From positions 1 to 64,000 of the forward strand of contig LJUI01000002.1 of assembly GCA_001303705.1 (NCBI GenBank): a stretch of 64,000 nt of DNA, given 5' to 3'. Below the pieces are notes generated by a model, which saw only the letters and a list, made by a program, of their open reading frames with translations, was not told the DNA's origin and searched no databases. This document shows, one piece after another, positions 27,744 to 36,937 of this stretch. Made by a program: the position numbers and the translations under genes. The DNA comes from a candidate division TA06 bacterium SM23_40 (lineage in GTDB: Bacteria; LJUI01; SM1-40). Every line of letters starts with the position of its first letter. The stretch's first letter is position 1.

Positions 27744-28730
27744 ATGGTTGAGAAAAGAGCGCCGTGGGTGTGCACAGCTTCTCTGGCCCTGCTGTTGATC
27801 GTTCTGGTAGGGGGGTGCCCGCGCGACGAGGCGACATCGCCTGAAGAGACCAGGACCGTCCCGCATCAGGGACGGTACGGGATCTATGCGCTCGATCCCG
27901 TAACAGAGGAGGTCGAGCTCGTCGTCAGTTCTTCCGGGAACTACGCATTTCTGCGGCTGAGCAATGCCGGTGACAGGTTCCTCTTCTCACGGAAGATCGA
28001 TGGCGATGCCGACGAGGACGAAGAGATCTGCACGATCGGAACGGACGGAAACGGGCTTTGGAGGCTGACCGACAATGACTGGTGGGATCTGTACCCGTGT
28101 TGGTCTCCCGATGATAGTCGGATCGCCTTCCTTTCGTTTCGCGATTCAGATCTCGACGTCTATGTGATGGATGCGGATGGCGGGAATGTGGCTCTGCTGT
28201 ACGACTCAGGGTCCCACGACGCGGATATCGACTGGGGAGGGGACAGAATCGCTTTCACGACGGGCAGCCGGATATGGACTGTCAACGACGACGGGACAGA
28301 TCCGACCCAGATCACCGATCCGCCCAGAGCAGGGGAGTGGGGAAACGCAAACCTGCCGTTCGGGGACTACGACCCCAGGTTCAGCCCCGATGCGTCGAGG
28401 ATCGCATTCGAGCGGCTCGTAGACGATACCAGCCCTCACGGCAACTACGATATCTATGTGATCGACTCCAGCGGGACTGATGAGACCCGCCTGACGGAGA
28501 CGGGCTTTAGCCAGGGGTTGGCGAGCTGGTCACACCAGGGAGACCGGATGGTCTATTCCGTGGCCGCAATCGGCACCGAGGGGAGATACGATATCTACAT
28601 GATGGATTCAGACGGGGCTCACAACCGCAACATAACACCCGACTACTTTCCGGATGGCTTCTTGTGCCACTCACCGCAGTTCTCCCTCGATGACTCCAGG
28701 ATCTTCTTCGTGGGAGAGTGGTGGGAGTGA
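27744..28730 (+). CDS. TolB-like beta-propeller lipoprotein
   Basis: 328 residues from ATG 27744 (GAGGAT upstream); a GTG at 27723 is an alternative. Lipobox VGGC (Cys25). Several WD40/PD40-type blades of the form WSPDDSRIAFLSFRDSDLDVYVMDADG and FSPDASRIAFERL, about six in all. The family interprets periplasmic or surface binding; there is no enzymatic motif. It follows the subtilase by 83 bp and may be a binding partner, which is inference. Confidence 0.9.
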   Translation: MVEKRAPWVCTASLALLLIVLVGGCPRDEATSPEETRTVPHQGRYGIYALDPVTEEVELVVSSSGNYAFLRLSNAGDRFLFSRKIDGDADEDEEICTIGTDGNGLWRLTDNDWWDLYPCWSPDDSRIAFLSFRDSDLDVYVMDADGGNVALLYDSGSHDADIDWGGDRIAFTTGSRIWTVNDDGTDPTQITDPPRAGEWGNANLPFGDYDPRFSPDASRIAFERLVDDTSPHGNYDIYVIDSSGTDETRLTETGFSQGLASWSHQGDRMVYSVAAIGTEGRYDIYMMDSDGAHNRNITPDYFPDGFLCHSPQFSLDDSRIFFVGEWWE

Positions 28731-28784
28731 TTGTTCCGTGTAATCGGTCACATGAGGACGGGCCCCAGACGAGGGAGGAGAGAG

Positions 28785-29288
28785 ATGTTTCGCAAACTGG
28801 ATGATTTTCTGAAAGCGTACGAGGAACACCGAGAGGGTTCCAGGAAGATCCTCGGCGCGCTTACCGATGAGAATATCAATCAGCCGGTGGCGAGCGGCCA
28901 TCGCACCCTGGGCCATGTCGCCTGGCACATGGTGGCGACCATCCCCGAGATGATGAACCATACGGGTCTGGGCATCTCCTCGGTCGATCCTCATTCGCCG
29001 CCGCCCACGTCAGCCCCGGAGATCGCCCAGGCATACGAGAAGGTGACGGCTGAGCTGGTGGAGGCGATCAAGGCCAACTGGACTGATGAGACGTTGCTCG
29101 AGATAGACGAGATGTATGGTGAGAAGTGGCCGCGGGGAACGACCCTGGGAGCGCTGCTCAGCCATGAAGTGCATCACCGGGGCCAGATAACAGTACTCCT
29201 GCGTCAGGCGGGCCAGAAGGTGCCGGGGTGCTTCGGACCCGCCAAAGAGGAGTGGGAGCAGTACGGTATGGAGGCCCCGCCCTATTAG
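28785..29288 (+). CDS. DinB-superfamily protein
   Basis: 167 residues from ATG 28785 (GGGAGGAGAG immediately upstream); an earlier in-frame start at 28731 lacks a Shine-Dalgarno. The four-helix-bundle DinB/YfiT pattern is visible: His-containing motifs GHVAWHM (helix 2) and SHEVHHRGQITVLLRQAGQKVPG (helix 4), supplying the three His metal site. The family includes metal-dependent thiol and bacillithiol transferases and many uncharacterised members. The exact substrate is not inferable. Confidence 0.9.
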   Translation: MFRKLDDFLKAYEEHREGSRKILGALTDENINQPVASGHRTLGHVAWHMVATIPEMMNHTGLGISSVDPHSPPPTSAPEIAQAYEKVTAELVEAIKANWTDETLLEIDEMYGEKWPRGTTLGALLSHEVHHRGQITVLLRQAGQKVPGCFGPAKEEWEQYGMEAPPY

Positions 29289-29666
29289 AGGCAGGGGGAT
29301 CCCCTCGTCATCTGTTCTCGCCGTCCCGAGAGGTGGCCACGCAGCGCCCGCTCCGGGCTGCTCCCGGCGGCCGGGGCCTCTGAGCGACGTGCTGCGCGTG
29401 TACACATCGGCCCGCCAGATTTCCGCCAGATCGGCCCTGCCCCGGTCGAAATGTGTTGACAGCAGCGGTGCGGTGTTCTATGCTCACCCATCGCATCATC
29501 GTCGCCGAGACACGACCCCGGCAGTGCCGATACCAGCGCCCGAAATATCCGGGCGTCGAGTGTCGATGTGTATCGGCGCTCCACCCCGACAGACATTGCA
29601 AGAACGGCTTCGGCACACCCTCCGACGCGTTCCGTCATCCATGCCATCCAGACCATGGAGATCGCG
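29289..29666. other. 378-bp intergenic region carrying the ABC-operon promoter
   Basis: No gene supported. It contains the promoter at 29456-29484. Short open frames here read into the permease gene but lack Shine-Dalgarno support. Confidence 0.6.
29456..29484 (+). promoter_or_regulatory. Sigma-70-type promoter before the sugar ABC operon
   Basis: TTGACA at 29456-29461, a 17-bp spacer, and TATGCT at 29479-29484. The first permease start is 183 bp downstream, leaving a long leader where a regulator could act; no palindromic operator was recognised. Confidence 0.7.
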
Positions 29667-30650
29667 ATGGCGGCGACCTCTACTCAGGCGGCAGGGCTCG
29701 GGTGGTGGCGATCAGGTCTGGGCAAGTTCGGTCCGTACCTCTACCTCCTGCCCGCTGCGCTCATCATCATCGTCTTCCGGTTCGTACCGATTCTCTACTC
29801 GGTGAGGATCAGTCTATACCGATGGGGGATCGCGGGCGCCGGTGCGTTCCTGGGCATCGGCAACTATGCCGAGATGATCCGGGATGGCATCTTCTGGCGG
29901 TCGATGCTCAACGCCTCCTACTACGTCATCGGGGTCGTCCCGCTCGGAATCGTCGTCTCGCTGTTGGCCTCTCTCCTCCTCAACACGAAAATCCGTGCCC
30001 TCGGCTTATACCGGACGGTCTACTTCCTCCCTGTGGTGACCTCGATCATCGCCATCTCGATGGTCTGGAAGTGGATCTACAATCCGCAGCGGGGCCTGGC
30101 CAATTACCTGCTAATGAGATTCCGCTTGCCGACACTCGCCTGGCTCGAGGAGCCGAGAGGCGTCGTCGAACTCGCGTTCTCCCCGTTGGGCATCGAGGTT
30201 CCCGGGTGGTGTGCCGGGCCCAGTCTCGCCCTCGTCGCGCTCGTCATCCTCAGCATCTGGAAGGGGCTCGGGTACAATATCGTCATCTTCCTCGCCGGGC
30301 TCCAGAACATCCCTCAGCAGTACTATGAGGCCGGGCGGATCGACGGCGCAGGGCGGCTGGGACTATTCCGCCACGTAACCTGGCCGCTCCTCTCCCCGAC
30401 GACGTTCTATGTGCTCGTCATGACCACGATAGTCTCGTTCCAGGTCTTCGCTCCCGTCTGGCTCATAACGGGGCCGCCTGCCGGCGGTCCGCTCGGGACG
30501 ACGAAGGTCATCGTCTACTACTTATATCAGAGGGCGTTCAACGAGGGGCGGTATGGGTACGGGAGTGCGATCGCATTCGCGCTCTTCCTGGTCATTCTCT
30601 GTCTCACGCTCGCGCAGCGGCTCGTGCTGGAGCGGAGGGTGCACTACTGA
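29667..30650 (+). CDS. ABC sugar-type transporter permease (MalF/UgpA family)
   Basis: 327 residues from ATG 29667 (GGAG 6 bp upstream); an earlier in-frame start at 29568 is less supported. Six or so transmembrane helices and the cytoplasmic EAA loop (YYEAGRIDGAGRLGLFRHVTWPLLSP) that couples to an ATPase are present. It is the first of three import genes. It overlaps the next permease at TGATG. Substrate unknown; the family imports oligosaccharides, glycerol-3-phosphate or similar polyols. Confidence 0.93.
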   Translation: MAATSTQAAGLGWWRSGLGKFGPYLYLLPAALIIIVFRFVPILYSVRISLYRWGIAGAGAFLGIGNYAEMIRDGIFWRSMLNASYYVIGVVPLGIVVSLLASLLLNTKIRALGLYRTVYFLPVVTSIIAISMVWKWIYNPQRGLANYLLMRFRLPTLAWLEEPRGVVELAFSPLGIEVPGWCAGPSLALVALVILSIWKGLGYNIVIFLAGLQNIPQQYYEAGRIDGAGRLGLFRHVTWPLLSPTTFYVLVMTTIVSFQVFAPVWLITGPPAGGPLGTTKVIVYYLYQRAFNEGRYGYGSAIAFALFLVILCLTLAQRLVLERRVHY

Positions 30651-31507
30651 TGCGGACTGACCACGCGGTGCCGTTCGTCGGGATCATGAGCAGGACGGGA
30701 CGAAGGGGAATAGTGCATCTATTTCTCCTTGCCGGCGCCGTGCTCATGCTCCTGCCCTTCATCTGGATGCTCTCGACTTCGCTCAAGAATCCTGTCGAGG
30801 CACTCCAGTTCCCGCCTACGTGGCTGCCACAGGCCCCGCGGTTTGCCAACTATGTCGAGGCGTGGCGGGCGGTTCCGTTTCCGCGTTACTTTTTCAATAC
30901 TGTCCTTGTGACAGTCGCTGTTCTCACGGGCACACTCATCAGCTCGTGCTTGGCCGCGTACGCCTTCGCGCGGATGGAGTTCCGCGGACGCGAGGTACTC
31001 TTCTTCGGATTTCTCGCGGTGATGATGGTTCCCATGCCGGTGTACCTCGTGCCGAGCTATCTCATCATGTCGAAGCTCGGGTGGATCGACACATATCTCG
31101 CCCTCATCGTTCCCTGGACCGCGAGCGTCTTCACGATCTTTCTTCTGCGGCAGCACTTCCGGGCTATCCCCCGTGAACTATACGAGGCGGCCGTTATCGA
31201 CGGCTGCTCGCGGCTTGGATTCCTCTGGCGGGTGGTTCTTCCTCTTTCCCGGGCGGTGCTGGTGACCGTGGCACTGTTCAGCATCATCGGCTCGTGGAAC
31301 AGCTTCATGTGGCCCCTCGTCATGGTCAATTCCAAGTTGCTCCGGCCGATCCAGGTGGGGCTGGCCTATTTTGCCCAGGGAGAGGCAACAGAGTACACGC
31401 TGCTCATGGCAGCGTCCACCTTCTGCATTGCTCCTCTGGTCCTTCTCTTTTTCGTGGCGCAGCGTCAGATCATCGAGAGCTATGCGAAGACCGGGCTGAA
31501 GGAGTAG
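30650..31507 (+). CDS. ABC sugar-type transporter permease (MalG/UgpE family)
   Basis: 285 residues. ATG overlaps the previous stop (TGATG). Six transmembrane segments, with the EAA loop LYEAAVIDGCSRLGFLWRVVLPLSRA, and the C-terminal membrane segment typical of MalG. It forms the channel with the preceding permease. The binding-protein gene begins 17 bp downstream. Confidence 0.93.
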   Translation: MRTDHAVPFVGIMSRTGRRGIVHLFLLAGAVLMLLPFIWMLSTSLKNPVEALQFPPTWLPQAPRFANYVEAWRAVPFPRYFFNTVLVTVAVLTGTLISSCLAAYAFARMEFRGREVLFFGFLAVMMVPMPVYLVPSYLIMSKLGWIDTYLALIVPWTASVFTIFLLRQHFRAIPRELYEAAVIDGCSRLGFLWRVVLPLSRAVLVTVALFSIIGSWNSFMWPLVMVNSKLLRPIQVGLAYFAQGEATEYTLLMAASTFCIAPLVLLFFVAQRQIIESYAKTGLKE

Positions 31508-31524
31508 TTCGGAGGGACCTCACA

Positions 31525-32835
31525 GTGTACACAGCTCTGCCTCAGGTGACGCGCTGGATACGGATCATCGTCTGTTCGGTTCTGCTCTGCGCCCTTTTTG
31601 CCGCTTCAGGGTGCAGGAAGAAGGGTGCCGGGATAGAGGTACCATTCTGGCATGCCATGGGAGGGGAGGTCGGCTCCGCCCTTGAAGAGATGGTCGCTGA
31701 CTTCAATGCGTCGCACCCGGGGCCGCCGGTCATGCCGGTGAGCATGGGCAGCTATGAGTCGCTCTCCCAGAAGCTGATGGCCTCGGTTGCGGCAGGGGAG
31801 CCTCCTGTGCTGGCCCAGGTATACGAGTCGTGGAGTGCACAGTTCATGGCCTCCGGTGCGGTCATGCCCATGGGTCCGTACGTCCGCGGATCGGAGGGTC
31901 TCGACCCGCAGGAGCTCGACGACATCTTCCCCGTGCTCATCGAAGGTAACACCTGGCAGGAAGAGCTATGGACCTTCCCGTTCAACAAGAGCGTTCCGGC
32001 CTTCTTCTACAACCGGGACATGTTCCGCGAGATCGGGCTCGATCCCGACCGGTTCCCCGAGACGTGGGATGAGTTCGTCCATACCGCGAGGCGTCTGACA
32101 CGAGACCTCGACGGAGACGGCCGTACGGACCGGTGGGGATTTGCCATGCCCGTCAACGTCTGGATATTCGGGTGTCTTCTGCTCGGCAACGGGGGAGCGC
32201 TCCTCAGCCCTGACGGCACCGAGGCAGCATTCGATGGGCCGGCCGGCGTGGACGCACTGGAGAAGATCGCGAAGCTGCTTAAGGAGGATCGGGTCGCCTA
32301 CCTGACAACAGGGTATCAGCATCAGGACGACTTCCTTGCCGGCAAGGTCGGCATGATCCAGAGCTCGATCGCCTCGTATGCATTCATGAAATCGAAGATA
32401 ACGTTCGATATCGGTATCGCCCCCTTCCCGGCTACTGAGGAGCGGGCGGTCCTCGTATACGGCACGAATGTGGCGCTGTTCGCGCGGAGCACGCCGGAAC
32501 AGCGGGATCGGGCCTGGGAGTTCGTCCGCTGGTTCACCTCACCCGAGGCGCAGGCCCGGTGGTCACTGGCCACGGCCTACGTCCCCGTGAGGAGGAGCGC
32601 GCTCGAACTGCCTGCGATGAGCGGCTGGTTTGAGGAGCTTCCCGGCCTGAGGGAGACGATGCTCCAGATGGAGCACGGAAGGCTTGAGCCGAGAATTCAG
32701 GAGTGGTTTGCTGGCCGCCGCCTCCTTGGCGAGCTGGCGTTGGAACCTGTCTTGCGCGGCCATGAAACACCTGAGCTTGGATTGAAGAAGGCGGCACGCC
32801 ATTTCGATGCCGAGCTCGAGGCGGCGCGCAGATGA
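31525..32835 (+). CDS. Extracellular solute-binding protein, family 1 (sugar/glycerol-phosphate type), lipoprotein
   Basis: 436 residues from GTG 31525, chosen because GGAGGG at 31511-31516 sits 8 bp upstream; an overlapping in-frame start at 31294 would fuse part of the permease's opposite frame. Lipobox AASGC (Cys30). The fold matches UgpB/MalE-type binding proteins: VPFWHAMGGEVGSALEEMVADFN near the N-terminus, PFNKSVPAFFYNRDMFREIGLDPDRFPETWDEF, then GWYEFL-type tail region. The preference resembles UgpB, but substrate identity is not established. No ABC ATPase gene is in the cluster. Confidence 0.92.
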   Translation: MYTALPQVTRWIRIIVCSVLLCALFAASGCRKKGAGIEVPFWHAMGGEVGSALEEMVADFNASHPGPPVMPVSMGSYESLSQKLMASVAAGEPPVLAQVYESWSAQFMASGAVMPMGPYVRGSEGLDPQELDDIFPVLIEGNTWQEELWTFPFNKSVPAFFYNRDMFREIGLDPDRFPETWDEFVHTARRLTRDLDGDGRTDRWGFAMPVNVWIFGCLLLGNGGALLSPDGTEAAFDGPAGVDALEKIAKLLKEDRVAYLTTGYQHQDDFLAGKVGMIQSSIASYAFMKSKITFDIGIAPFPATEERAVLVYGTNVALFARSTPEQRDRAWEFVRWFTSPEAQARWSLATAYVPVRRSALELPAMSGWFEELPGLRETMLQMEHGRLEPRIQEWFAGRRLLGELALEPVLRGHETPELGLKKAARHFDAELEAARR

Positions 32836-32949
32836 TCTGGAAGGCGAGCAGAGTCGGGGAGCGCCGGCCACATAGGTGCAGATGGTGCGGAGGGCAGGGG
32901 GGAACATGGAGGGGCCAGGTCTTGTAATGGGAGGATAAGGAGCCGAGCG

Positions 32950-35900
32950 ATGAGAGAGAGGGTCCACGCAGTCATACTGTCTGTGGCGGCACTGCTCCTG
33001 GTAGCATTGCCGGCCGGTTCTTTGACGATCTACGACATCCAGTACACCGAGGATCCGGGCGGGGATTCGCCGTACGCGGGACAGGTCGTCACGGTCTCCG
33101 GGATCGTGACCGCAGGAACGGGCATCTTTCCCAGCGGATACTTCATTCAGGATGGTGAGGGCCCGTGGCGCGGCGTCTATATCTATGACTATACGACGTC
33201 CGTCTCACAAGGGGACAGCGTCACGGTTACGGGAGAGGTGAGTGAGTACTACGGGAAGACCGAGATCGGCTTCATCTCGAGTGTCACTATCCACAGCTCG
33301 GACAATCAGCTCCCGGGGATGGCCGCCGTGCTCACTGCCGATCTCGCGACTGGGTCCGATGAAGCCGAATCGTACGAGGGTGTGCTCATCGCCGTTTCGA
33401 ATGTCGTCGTAACCGACGACGATCTCGGGTACGGCGAATGGGAGATCGACGATGGCTCAGGTCCGTGCCGGGTCGATGATGAGGCATACGCCTACAGCCC
33501 CTCGCTCGGAGATACGTTCCTCGTCGTTGCTGGAATCCTCGACTACGCGTTCGATGACTTCAAGATCGAGCCGCGGTACGCTGCCGACATCATGACGAGC
33601 CTCGACGGTTCAGGCTCCGCCTCGATAGACATCGGGATGGTTCCTCCTTCCTCGACATACAACCTCAGGGTGCGGATCACGCCGGCGGCAGGGCAGCTCG
33701 TTGCCGCGAGCGTCGAACTCCCGTCGGCATGGGGGTGGAGCGGATCCGGTTCGGATGTGCTCCTCTCCGGGGCAGGGTTCGCGTCGGCGACGAGCGAGGT
33801 GATCGGGAGCGGGACGAGCGCAGACCCGTACCTGATCCTCGTACAGGACGCGGCCCTTACCGTCGCCGACTATGGGATCGTCGAGATCCGCCACACGACT
33901 TCTCCGGACAGCTCGGCATCATATCCGTTCATCATCAGTACCGCGGGGCAGGGCGGGGTGCTCACTGAGATCGCAGCTGCACCGCGGATCATTGTGACAC
34001 GCGCTGACGGAACAGTCCCCATCAGCTTGGTGCGCAAGAATGACGAAGATGGACGGCCACTCCTATTGGGCGAGGCAGTGGCGGTGCGCGGCATCGTCAC
34101 CGCCGGAGACGAGTTCGGTCCCCAGAGTTTCATGCAGGACGAGACAGCCGGGGTCGTCGTCTACGGGATCGAGGATGCCCTCACGCGAGGAGACGATGTC
34201 ACAGTGATGGGGACTGTCGATCAGTATAGCGGGCTGACAGAGCTTGTGAGTCCCAGCCTCCTCACGCTCCACAGCACGGGCAACGCGGTCGAGCCGCTCA
34301 CGCTCCATGCGATCGATATTGCCACGGAAGGAGCGGGAGGAGTAGAGCAGTACGAGGGGTTGCTGGTGCAACTCCAGGGCGTAACGATGGAAGAACCGTT
34401 CTTTCCTGTCGACGACAATGTGATGATACAGGACTCCACGGGATCCTGCCAGATGCGGATTGACGGGGATACCGAGCTTGCCGGAACTCCTGCGCCGAGA
34501 GGTGCATTTAATGTCATCGGAGTCGTCTCCCAGTATGCCCCCGACTCCCCCCACACAACTGACTATCAGGTGATGCCACGTGGACTCTCGGATATCGTTA
34601 AAGGGGGAGACGGATCGGGCACTGTCGCGCCACAGCCCAGCGGTGTGTTCCGCGGCGCCGATGTGACACTGACACTGACGGTCGCCGCAGAGCTGGGCGA
34701 ACTTGTCGGCGCGAGCATCGAGGTGCCGGTCGATTGGGAATGGACCGGCGATGTGAGCGACGTGTCGCTCAGCGGCGATGGTGCGTCAGGCGCAGTCGTC
34801 GATTCTATCGTGGGGGATGGCGTCGCCGAGGCGTACGCGATCTATATCTCTGGTGCGTTGATAACAGCGAGCGAGACGATGAGCGTAACGATCGGCCGTC
34901 TTGTTGCGCCCAGTACTCTGCTCGGCTATTCCTTCGTCACGATGACCGCGACGGCCGGCGGCACGTTGCTGGAGGTCTCATCTTCGCCCGAAGTGTGGGT
35001 CGTGGAGCGTATCGCCGACATCCAGGCGCCGGGAGACGACGGATATAGCTCGGCGATGGTCGGGCAGGGGGTGGTCGTCCAGGGGGTCGTCACCGGGCCC
35101 TCTCCTGTCTTCAACCCCAGCGAGGAGGCGACGAGTTTCTGGATTCAGGATGCGACAGGCGGCGTGAACGTATACAGCGGCCAGGACGACGGTAACCTGG
35201 GCCTGACGCTCGGCACGGAAGTCCGGGTGTTGGGTGAGGTTGTGGAATATGCAGGGGTGACAGAAGTGAGTTATGATGACCCCGAAGACCTGACGATCAT
35301 CGGAACGACAGCAGTGCCGGCTCCGTTCGATCTGCCGCCATCGCGGGGTATCAACGAGACAGTAGAGGGATTGCTGGTACGTATCGTGGGCGCTCAGGTT
35401 GCGACTGCGCCTCAGGCCGCTGGCGCGGGCAAGAACTTTCAGATATGGCACGATATGGCCCTGGTCGATGTGAGGGTCGTGGACGCGGCCCAGATCGATC
35501 TCTCTCAGGTCTTCCCCGGTGCATACTTCGACCTTGTCGGGGTGGCCGGCCAGTATGATACCGATCCGCCCTATAATGCCGGATACCAGCTCCAGCTCAG
35601 AATGGCGAGCGATCTCCTGTTGCTCGATCTCGGTCAAGCATCCTCCGGCCCGGTGCTCGAGATCACGCCGAATCCGTTTTCGCCCGATCTGGGAGAAGTG
35701 GCCTCAATCAGCGTGAACGGCCCGGCATCTTCACGGCTTACTCTTCGCATCTACGACCTCGAGGGTCGGCTCGTGCTCGAGCCGCTGGACGGCAGGCCGG
35801 GAGGGCCGACGCTCTTCGAGTGGAAGGGGACGGACCAGGCGGGCGAGCGGGTAACGATAGGTATCTACCTCTGCCATTTGACGGTGGTGCGTACCGATGG

Positions 35901-35952
35901 GACGAGCGACACGGTGCTCAAGCCCGTGGTAGTAGGGACACCGCTCGATTGA
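32950..35952 (+). CDS. Secreted mosaic protein: three OB-fold domains alternating with two unknown modules, FlgD-like tail
   Basis: 1000 residues. A signal peptide (about 1-24) is followed by a module order I read as OB1 (about 25-215, starting LTIYDIQYTED and GQVVTVSGIVTAG), X1 (about 218-347), OB2 (about 357-550), X2 (about 555-683), OB3 (about 687-890), then a FlgD-Ig-like tail (about 900-1000, ITPNPFSPDLGEVASISV to YDLEGRLVLEPL). OB units share GxxVTVxGxV and a YEGxLVxI motif; they resemble nuclease-associated bacterial OB domains, but no nuclease domain is present. X1 and X2 share GASVELP/GASIEVP, WEWTG/WGWSG and SLSGDG/LLSGAG. Probably a cell-surface binding protein. Confidence 0.85.
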   Translation: MRERVHAVILSVAALLLVALPAGSLTIYDIQYTEDPGGDSPYAGQVVTVSGIVTAGTGIFPSGYFIQDGEGPWRGVYIYDYTTSVSQGDSVTVTGEVSEYYGKTEIGFISSVTIHSSDNQLPGMAAVLTADLATGSDEAESYEGVLIAVSNVVVTDDDLGYGEWEIDDGSGPCRVDDEAYAYSPSLGDTFLVVAGILDYAFDDFKIEPRYAADIMTSLDGSGSASIDIGMVPPSSTYNLRVRITPAAGQLVAASVELPSAWGWSGSGSDVLLSGAGFASATSEVIGSGTSADPYLILVQDAALTVADYGIVEIRHTTSPDSSASYPFIISTAGQGGVLTEIAAAPRIIVTRADGTVPISLVRKNDEDGRPLLLGEAVAVRGIVTAGDEFGPQSFMQDETAGVVVYGIEDALTRGDDVTVMGTVDQYSGLTELVSPSLLTLHSTGNAVEPLTLHAIDIATEGAGGVEQYEGLLVQLQGVTMEEPFFPVDDNVMIQDSTGSCQMRIDGDTELAGTPAPRGAFNVIGVVSQYAPDSPHTTDYQVMPRGLSDIVKGGDGSGTVAPQPSGVFRGADVTLTLTVAAELGELVGASIEVPVDWEWTGDVSDVSLSGDGASGAVVDSIVGDGVAEAYAIYISGALITASETMSVTIGRLVAPSTLLGYSFVTMTATAGGTLLEVSSSPEVWVVERIADIQAPGDDGYSSAMVGQGVVVQGVVTGPSPVFNPSEEATSFWIQDATGGVNVYSGQDDGNLGLTLGTEVRVLGEVVEYAGVTEVSYDDPEDLTIIGTTAVPAPFDLPPSRGINETVEGLLVRIVGAQVATAPQAAGAGKNFQIWHDMALVDVRVVDAAQIDLSQVFPGAYFDLVGVAGQYDTDPPYNAGYQLQLRMASDLLLLDLGQASSGPVLEITPNPFSPDLGEVASISVNGPASSRLTLRIYDLEGRLVLEPLDGRPGGPTLFEWKGTDQAGERVTIGIYLCHLTVVRTDGTSDTVLKPVVVGTPLD

Positions 35953-36052
35953 TGTAGGGACTGCTCTGTTGTGGCGAGGAGTGTGAACGGAACATGAGCC
36001 CTCGACCGAGGGGAGATCAGCGATCGATGGGAAGGAACAGCGGGAGGCAGAC

Positions 36053-36895
36053 GTGGTAAGACAACCAGGTAGGGCCGGGCGGGGCATCGTCATCGGCCTC
36101 ACGGCGCTTGCGGCTGCGCTGCCCGCGTGGGCGGCCTTCGAGGATCTGGAGTCAGGGGTGAGGCCTCAGGGGATGGGGGGAGCGTTTACCGCTGTCGCCG
36201 ATGATCCGAGCGCGATCCACTGGAATCCTGCAGGGCTGGCGGCCCTGGAGGAGATCGAGTTGATTGCTCTGTACAAGCATCTGTTCGGCGGCCCCGAAGG
36301 GCTTCACAACGCCACGCTCGATGTCGCCCTGCCCACGCGATGGGGCCATTTCGGGGCCTCGCTTCAGGAGGTCGGTTTCGAGCTGGAGAGCGAGCGCGTG
36401 CTCACGCTATCGGGCGGGTTGCAGCTGACCGAGGATCTTGCGGTCGGGCTCAACGTCGTGGGGTACCAGCTGTACCAGAAGAGGTTCGGCACCGGCCTGG
36501 CTGTGGGGTTCGACGTCGGCCTATTGGCAACGGTGTACCGCCGATGGCGGCTCGGCTTCTTTGCACACAACCTCAATAATCCCACGATGGGCACGGACTA
36601 CCGGTACGATCTGCCGCGCCTCGTCAACGTCGGTCTGGCGTACATACCGTTCGAGGGGGTGATCTCGAGCCTCGATCTCTCCAAAGAGGTGGGCAAGGGG
36701 ACGCGCCTCCAGGCGGGACAGGAGTTCGCCATCTTCGATGATCTGCTGGTACTGCGTGCAGGCATTCAGACCGAACCTGCACGCTATTCGGCCGGCGTCG
36801 GCACGAGAATAGAGCGGCTCCGGTTGGACTACGCGGTCCAGAACCACGAAGTCCTTCCCCTCACCCATCAGATATCGTTCGGGTATCGGTTCTGA
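36053..36895 (+). CDS. PorV/FadL-like outer-membrane beta-barrel protein
   Basis: 280 residues from GTG 36053 (GGGAGG upstream). Signal peptide to about residue 27 (PAWAAF). The N-terminal plug-like motif GVRPQGMGGAFTAVADDPSAIHWNPAGLA is the family signature of PorV/PorQ and UPF0164 barrels. Alternating beta-strands and a terminal aromatic (GYRF) fit an outer-membrane barrel inserted by BAM. In type IX-secreting Bacteroidota, PorV recruits cargo with sorting tails; a similar partner role for the tailed proteins nearby is inference. Confidence 0.85.
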   Translation: MVRQPGRAGRGIVIGLTALAAALPAWAAFEDLESGVRPQGMGGAFTAVADDPSAIHWNPAGLAALEEIELIALYKHLFGGPEGLHNATLDVALPTRWGHFGASLQEVGFELESERVLTLSGGLQLTEDLAVGLNVVGYQLYQKRFGTGLAVGFDVGLLATVYRRWRLGFFAHNLNNPTMGTDYRYDLPRLVNVGLAYIPFEGVISSLDLSKEVGKGTRLQAGQEFAIFDDLLVLRAGIQTEPARYSAGVGTRIERLRLDYAVQNHEVLPLTHQISFGYRF

Positions 36896-36937
36896 GTACG
36901 CCCAGAAACTTTTCATCGGGGTTGAAAGGAACAGGAG

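Noticed and set aside
31294-31524. N-terminal extension of the binding-protein gene overlapping the permease
   Set aside because: The overlap would read the permease in another frame, lacks a signal peptide at its start, and the GTG at 31525 has a good Shine-Dalgarno.
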